Assembly (NCBI RefSeq): GCF_037977055.1
Contig: NZ_CP150274.1
Coordinates: 5,332,001 to 5,396,000, forward strand
DNA: 64,000 nt
Source of the DNA: Paenibacillus sp. FSL K6-1096
GTDB lineage: Bacteria; Bacillota; Bacilli; Paenibacillales; Paenibacillaceae
Direction of reading: 5' to 3'
In this document: positions 59,920 through 64,000 of the stretch, piece after piece
Layout: every line of letters starts with the position of its first letter
Position numbering within the stretch: position 1 is the stretch's first letter
The notes under the pieces: generated by a model
Seen by the model: the letters and a program-made list of their open reading frames with translations, nothing else
The model's database searches: none
Told to the model about the DNA's origin: nothing
Program-made: the position numbers and the translations under genes

Positions 59920-60345
59920 TTAGCAGAGGTTCTTTTTCAGATAATAATGGGTGTGTCCGCCCGCGTTAAGTATCGTTCCATACACCTCGAAGCCTTGCTT
60001 CACATAGAAATCCGGTGCCTGAAAGCTCAAGGTATCCAATTTGATAAAATCGCACTGATTTTCCCTCGCCAACCGCTCGGCTTCCTGCAACAGCTTCATT
60101 CCATAACCCAATTTGCGGTAGGCTTCGTCTACGTAAAGGTATTCCACCTCCAGCCAATTCCAGCAGATCTCCCCGGTCAGTCCACCGTGAACCAACCCAT
60201 CGCCATCCCGCAAACTCAGTTGAATCTCCTGGTATCTGCCCTTCAGCTCATCCGGGAAATGCTGGAGATTGAATGCAATCAAGCCGTTCTCAATGTAAGC
60301 TTTAACGCGGCTTGTATCCGGTCCGTGTTCAATCCGAAGTTCCAT
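59920..60345 (-). CDS. GNAT-family N-acetyltransferase
   Basis: The 141-residue protein has the acetyl-CoA binding loop in LYVDEAYRKLGYGMKLLQEA (an R/Q-x-x-G-x-G/A variant, RKLGYG) and the family end DFYVKQGFEVYGTI. TAAGGAGG lies about seven bases before ATG 60345. It acetylates an unknown amine. Its neighbours are a hypothetical gene downstream and an APH-type kinase gene upstream, all on the minus strand. Confidence 0.88.
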   Translation of the reverse strand: MELRIEHGPDTSRVKAYIENGLIAFNLQHFPDELKGRYQEIQLSLRDGDGLVHGGLTGEICWNWLEVEYLYVDEAYRKLGYGMKLLQEAERLARENQCDFIKLDTLSFQAPDFYVKQGFEVYGTILNAGGHTHYYLKKNLC

Positions 60346-60377
60346 CTCACTTGCCTCCTTATATCAAAATACCTCAT

Positions 60378-61307
60378 CTACGTATGCATAAACTCAATCT
60401 TGCTCCTGTACAGATTCAGAATCCGCACCTGTTCCTCGCTAAGCTCCTCGTGGTTCCAGTACATATGTATCAGGTTGTACTCGAACAGCTCCTTCAGTCT
60501 CAGGAACAGCGGCAACTGTCGGGACATCTCAGCGGAGAGGGGATGCTCTTCCTTGTATCCGTCCGTGATCGCCTTGGTAATTGAACGTTTATAGTCCATG
60601 AGGTTCTGTCCGCCCGCGAACGAGAACTCAAGTGCAGAGTAGATCGGCACCGCCAGATCATAGACGTAATAATGCCGCTCGAAATCCTGCCAATCAATCA
60701 TCGTCAACGCCGAGTCATTGTCCACCAGGATATTCTCCAGCCACAAGTCACCGTGAATGATACCGTAATTCGCCTCATCCTTCGGCAGCTTGCGGACCAG
60801 CTTGAGCACATCCTTGGCAATATCCCGTATGGCCCGCTCTTCGGCAGGAATGTACTTGAGAAAATCATATTCATCGTTATCATACCAATGCGGAATCAGC
60901 GTGGCAGCTTCAGACTGCAGGTACTCTTTGCCCACCTTATGCATACGGCCGATTTCCTGTCCAAGGGTTCTGAATACAGCTTGGTTCCATTTGGACCGGG
61001 GCAGGTGGATTCCGGTGGCCGCCCTGAACAAGACCACGGACTTCTCTTCTTCATCCAGCAGCAGGGTGCTGACAAGCTGATCTTGCATGGAGGGAATCAC
61101 CTCAGGCACCCGTATGCCCTGATTGAACAGATACGCAGTCCATTGCACTTCTGCTAATTGTTCTTCATACGTCTTGTAATTCGTGATCCGGACGAAGAAC
61201 ACCCCTTTATCCGAGTGACAACGGTACATTTCGTTGGTGACCGCTTCCACACTGGAGAATGGAACAGGATAGGTGGTATTCAGAAAATGCAATATCTGTG
61301 CTTCCAT
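60378..61307 (-). CDS. Aminoglycoside phosphotransferase-fold kinase (APH/HSK2 type)
   Basis: The 309-residue protein has the catalytic loop IIHGDLWLENILV (HGD-x-x-x-x-N) and the metal-binding MIDWQDFERH. It resembles the broad APH family: homoserine kinase II, choline kinase and antibiotic phosphotransferases. GGGGAGG lies about 12 bases before ATG 61307. The substrate is unknown, and resistance should not be assumed. Confidence 0.85.
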   Translation of the reverse strand: MEAQILHFLNTTYPVPFSSVEAVTNEMYRCHSDKGVFFVRITNYKTYEEQLAEVQWTAYLFNQGIRVPEVIPSMQDQLVSTLLLDEEEKSVVLFRAATGIHLPRSKWNQAVFRTLGQEIGRMHKVGKEYLQSEAATLIPHWYDNDEYDFLKYIPAEERAIRDIAKDVLKLVRKLPKDEANYGIIHGDLWLENILVDNDSALTMIDWQDFERHYYVYDLAVPIYSALEFSFAGGQNLMDYKRSITKAITDGYKEEHPLSAEMSRQLPLFLRLKELFEYNLIHMYWNHEELSEEQVRILNLYRSKIEFMHT

Positions 61308-61380
61308 AAGCTACGATAACCTCCCCATTAAAAATCGTGCTGCTCCTGTCGACCATCAAGTCCTGCCAGCTCCACTTTGT

Positions 61381-61833
61381 CTATAGGTCCTGTGACAACC
61401 GGATCATATCCACCACCTGCATCCCGTTCTCATAGATGGCTTCACTGTAGTGTCTGATGAAAAAGTCCCTGTCGATTCCAGTAATCCGGAAGCCGCATTT
61501 CTGATACAGCGCAAGCTGGCCGATACTGGAGTTGCCTGTGCCGATCTCCAGCGTTTGGTATCCGAGCCGCTTAGCCTCCTGAATCGCGTGATTCACCAAC
61601 TGCTTGCCGATGCCCTGGCCCTGGTACGCCTCATCCACGGCAATATTCACCAGCTCGGCAGTCTCCGGCCGGGTAGGCAGCAGCACATAGACACCAACCA
61701 CCTGTTCGTCCTTCTCGGCGATGAAGCATTGCCCTCTTGCTACATAATCCTCAACCAGCTTCGGAGAAGGATCAGCCAATAAAAGCAATTCGGTAGGGGG
61801 GTGTTCACCCGTATGTAAACTTCTAATTTTCAT
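61381..61833 (-). CDS. GNAT-family N-acetyltransferase
   Basis: The 150-residue protein has the acetyl-CoA loop QGQGIGKQLVNHAI (matching Q/R-x-x-G-x-G/A) and LALYQKCGFRITGID near the end. Its start overlaps the stop of the zinc-ribbon gene upstream by four bases (ATGA), so the two are co-translated. The substrate is unknown. Confidence 0.9.
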   Translation of the reverse strand: MKIRSLHTGEHPPTELLLLADPSPKLVEDYVARGQCFIAEKDEQVVGVYVLLPTRPETAELVNIAVDEAYQGQGIGKQLVNHAIQEAKRLGYQTLEIGTGNSSIGQLALYQKCGFRITGIDRDFFIRHYSEAIYENGMQVVDMIRLSQDL

Positions 61834-62429
61834 GTTCGTACCCCGTTTCTCTCTTGATTATCGCTCCATGAATGAAGCAGCGTCCCGTTCTTTTTTAACT
61901 GGCTGTACCGGAGCGCATTCCTGCTCTTGAGTTCATGAAATAGCCCGTAATAGTCCCGCTCCAAGGCGGCCCAATCGCTGTATTGTCCATTTCCGGAGAA
62001 TTCTCCGGTTGGAAAGCTGACATTGGTCTCGTTGAAAATTTGGCCATGGGAGGTCTGCCATTCAGGAATCGTATCCTTCCATTCGGCATAGAGATGCCCT
62101 TTCCATTTATCTCCTAAAGCCGATTGTAACAAGTTCTTATTCACGGGATCAACTCCCCGGAACATCTCCAGCCCGGCGGGACCAAGATCCATGAAGAGGT
62201 TCCCGCAATTGGAGCACTGGTAGGCTGATTTGAACAGGCGAGTGGTTAAGGATCTGATCCTCATAGCCGCTTCTTCTTTATCTTGGGGAGACGGACCAGA
62301 CTTTTCAATAGCAGCATCGATCTCATCCATCAGATCATCCTGATCCTGGTCGGCAATGAAGTATCCTTTATAGGGCAAATTATCCGTATTATCATGGATT
62401 CGATGTCCGCATTCACATCTGAAATTCAT
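61830..62429 (-). CDS. Hypothetical protein with zinc-ribbon cysteines
   Basis: ATG 62429 has GAGGTGA six bases upstream; the GTG at 62438 lies before that site. The 199-residue protein has two cysteine pairs, FRCECGHRI near the N-terminus and YQCSNCGNLF at about residue 70, which could bind one zinc ion. The rest is acidic and lacks known motifs. It lies between the GrpB-type gene and the GNAT gene with tight spacing, one operon. No function can be assigned. Confidence 0.72.
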   Translation of the reverse strand: MNFRCECGHRIHDNTDNLPYKGYFIADQDQDDLMDEIDAAIEKSGPSPQDKEEAAMRIRSLTTRLFKSAYQCSNCGNLFMDLGPAGLEMFRGVDPVNKNLLQSALGDKWKGHLYAEWKDTIPEWQTSHGQIFNETNVSFPTGEFSGNGQYSDWAALERDYYGLFHELKSRNALRYSQLKKNGTLLHSWSDNQERNGVRT

Positions 62430-62434
62430 CGATT

Positions 62435-62959
62435 TCACCTCACATCAGAACGCAGACTCGCGTACCAGGAAAGCGCCAGTTGTTCCATCGAGCTGACAAA
62501 AGATTTTTTGGCCGGGCCATACTGACTTGTATCTTCGTAGCGATCCGCTAATTCTTGTTTGAACTGGCTGTATCTTGCTGTTTCTTCCGGATGCGCCCGC
62601 AAATAATCTCTAAATATAAGATGCCGCTCAATCTGCGGGTTGTCTGCCTGATAACAATGAATGTGATGCGTCCGTGCCTCACCGCCTTTACGGAAAAGCC
62701 TCCTGCCGGGAATTCCCCATTCTCCACCTGCCTCATACCCGTGCAGAGACATCTTATCGTTATAAGAGTCGATTGTGCCTATGTCTTTAACAATGCACAT
62801 CATATCAATCACGGGTTTGGCTTTCAGGCCCGGTACTGAGGTGCTGCCAAAGTGCTCGAAACGGACAATTTCATCCGTAAAGATAGTTGTTAAAAACTCA
62901 GCCTCCTGCTGATAAAGTCTTATCCAGTCTGGATCATATTCGCTAAGTCTGACCTTCAT
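62435..62959 (-). CDS. GrpB-family protein (UPF0157)
   Basis: ATG 62959 has GGAGGAGG about nine bases upstream. The 174-residue protein carries the nucleotidyltransferase-like motif FEHFGSTSVPGLKAKPVIDM, then THHIHCY and FRDYLRAHPE. This is the GrpB family (PF04229). Its role is unproven; the GS-T-S and later D resemble the active site of small nucleotidyltransferases. It heads the operon with the zinc-ribbon and GNAT genes. Confidence 0.9.
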   Translation of the reverse strand: MKVRLSEYDPDWIRLYQQEAEFLTTIFTDEIVRFEHFGSTSVPGLKAKPVIDMMCIVKDIGTIDSYNDKMSLHGYEAGGEWGIPGRRLFRKGGEARTHHIHCYQADNPQIERHLIFRDYLRAHPEETARYSQFKQELADRYEDTSQYGPAKKSFVSSMEQLALSWYASLRSDVR

Positions 62960-63057
62960 ACACAAAGTCCTCCTCCAACCAGTTCAAGCTAGATTGATAT
63001 AACTTCAGTCTAGCATTAAATCCCAGTCTTTAGTGGTAAAGAACATTTATAACTCTT

Positions 63058-64000
63058 CTAAACGTGCAATAGACTCAATACGGAATCTATAACCGCTTGC
63101 GGTTGATAGAGTTGAATAGAATGCCAGCTATCCTGAACGATGATCTGTCTGGTCTTAGCGGTTAACTGGAGGAGCCTCTTCTGTGATTCTTGCCACTCCT
63201 GATTCTGCCTTCCGGCGGACAATACGCGGATTGGTAAATCCGAAGCTAGAGGCTCTGACTCTACTAACTGGAGGGCACTTTCTATAGTGCAGAGAGATTC
63301 CAAATATGCCGCTTTATACGCATTATTGCGATATCCTAGTGTATTCACTGTATGTTGAACTGGTGGAGGCAGCCGTTTGGCACCAATAGATTGTTTGAAT
63401 AGACGGGGCAACCCTATCGGGGATAAAAGATAACCCAATCTTAGCCGTCTCAGGTGCCGCAGCCGCTCTTCATATCTGGTTTGATTAAAAGTGGATTCTA
63501 TGAATCTTTGCTCATGCGTGGAGTCCACCAGAATAATCCCGGCCACCTCTTCAGGAAATGCTGAAGCAAACAGCCGCATAATCATTCCGCCATAGGAGTG
63601 CCCTACAAGAATGTAAGGGGGCTCTAACTCTAGCTGTATTAATAGCTGCCTTAAGTCGCGAAGATAGCCTTCGCAAGTCGGCTCACTGATAGGTGTAGTG
63701 CTCCAACCGAAACCAGCCCGGTCATAGGAGAGGACCTTGGTATGTTTGGCTAATTCGGGCTGAACCAAAGACCAATCCAGAGCACAACCGCCCATTCCCG
63801 ATTCTAATAGAATAGTAGGAAGATTACTTGAGCTGCTGCCAGTCACAATCGCATGAAGATGGTGTGTGCCCACTGAGATCAGTTCTCCTGGAGCCTTATA
63901 TTGATGCAGAAAATATTTAGAAAGAGCAGCTTGTATCAATGTGAATGGAAGTCCGATCAGAGAAATAATGACACGAAGCAGGCTTTCGGTAAAATTAATT
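63058..64000 (-). CDS. Alpha/beta hydrolase with N-terminal membrane segment (partial, 5' end off window)
   Basis: The frame stays open to the right edge, so the real start lies outside; a TTG at 63939 is probably internal. The edge encodes a hydrophobic helix (LLRVIISLIGLPFTLIQAAL), then the hydrolase. It has the nucleophile serine in VGHSYGGMI, an oxyanion loop near LESGMGGCALDW, an aspartate candidate in IRVLSAGRQNQ-type strand ends and the histidine in DSWHSIQLYQP. It may be membrane-tethered. The substrate is unknown. Confidence 0.88.
   Translation of the reverse strand, partial: INFTESLLRVIISLIGLPFTLIQAALSKYFLHQYKAPGELISVGTHHLHAIVTGSSSSNLPTILLESGMGGCALDWSLVQPELAKHTKVLSYDRAGFGWSTTPISEPTCEGYLRDLRQLLIQLELEPPYILVGHSYGGMIMRLFASAFPEEVAGIILVDSTHEQRFIESTFNQTRYEERLRHLRRLRLGYLLSPIGLPRLFKQSIGAKRLPPPVQHTVNTLGYRNNAYKAAYLESLCTIESALQLVESEPLASDLPIRVLSAGRQNQEWQESQKRLLQLTAKTRQIIVQDSWHSIQLYQPQAVIDSVLSLLHV

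Noticed and set aside
60378..61307. Aminoglycoside resistance gene
   Set aside because: The APH fold is shared by many metabolic kinases, and no specific resistance subfamily signature can be read.

Overview
The window looks like chromosome from a low-to-mid GC Gram-positive spore former, most likely Paenibacillus. This is inferred from the gene content: many sugar ABC transporters with YesM/YesN-type regulation, large glycoside hydrolases, AraC regulators, an ECF sigma factor with a membrane anti-sigma gene, and strong AGGAGG ribosome sites with frequent GTG/TTG starts. No rRNA or tRNA gene, prophage, CRISPR array or origin was seen. Both ends cut through genes: a sugar permease on the left and an alpha/beta hydrolase on the right.

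Layout. 1-3263: end of an LplB-type permease gene, divergent from a membrane-bound AraC regulator. 3307-6837: a two-component system with a BcrAB-like ABC exporter. 7015-10869: a small acidic protein, a GH27 alpha-galactosidase, an AraC regulator and a CE2-type esterase. 11226-16293: a DinG-type helicase, a zinc-ribbon protein and a PAS histidine kinase. 16280-20170: a LacI regulator divergent from a DUF5060 glycoside hydrolase and an oxidoreductase. 20389-25386: housekeeping and stress genes (kinase-like protein, decayed Rpn nuclease gene, MoaE, DNA alkylation repair protein, FMN-binding stress protein, ECF sigma/anti-sigma pair). 25783-32719: a complete CUT1 sugar ABC transporter with its own YesM-like kinase and YesN-like regulator. 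32924-44946: two more two-component/ABC modules plus an ABC-2 exporter pair. 45435-47625: phosphoesterase, VOC protein and short-chain dehydrogenase. 47848-49062: an IS4-family insertion sequence. 49158-59357: MFS exporter, GH3, AraC regulator, GH38 and GH105. 59534-64000: small minus-strand genes (GNAT, APH-type kinase, GrpB, unknowns, hydrolase).

Two themes dominate. The first is plant or microbial polysaccharide use, with GH27, CE2, DUF5060, GH3, GH38 and GH105 enzymes each next to an AraC or LacI regulator or a sugar transporter. The second is envelope defence: three separate kinase/regulator/ABC-transporter modules lie between 3.3 and 42.7 kb.

The most unusual signals are non-coding. 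A four-palindrome repeat element occurs twice (10920-11104 and 47667-49079) with identical 51-62-51 bp spacing, and the IS element sits inside the fourth palindrome of the second copy. A second hairpin family forms a 51-52 bp tandem array at 25422-25616, with a diverged copy at 59479-59540. A third, about 70-nt structured element with an invariant 18-nt head lies at 20221-20290 and 40133-40203. Matching putative operators precede both the binding-protein gene and the permease gene of the CUT1 locus.
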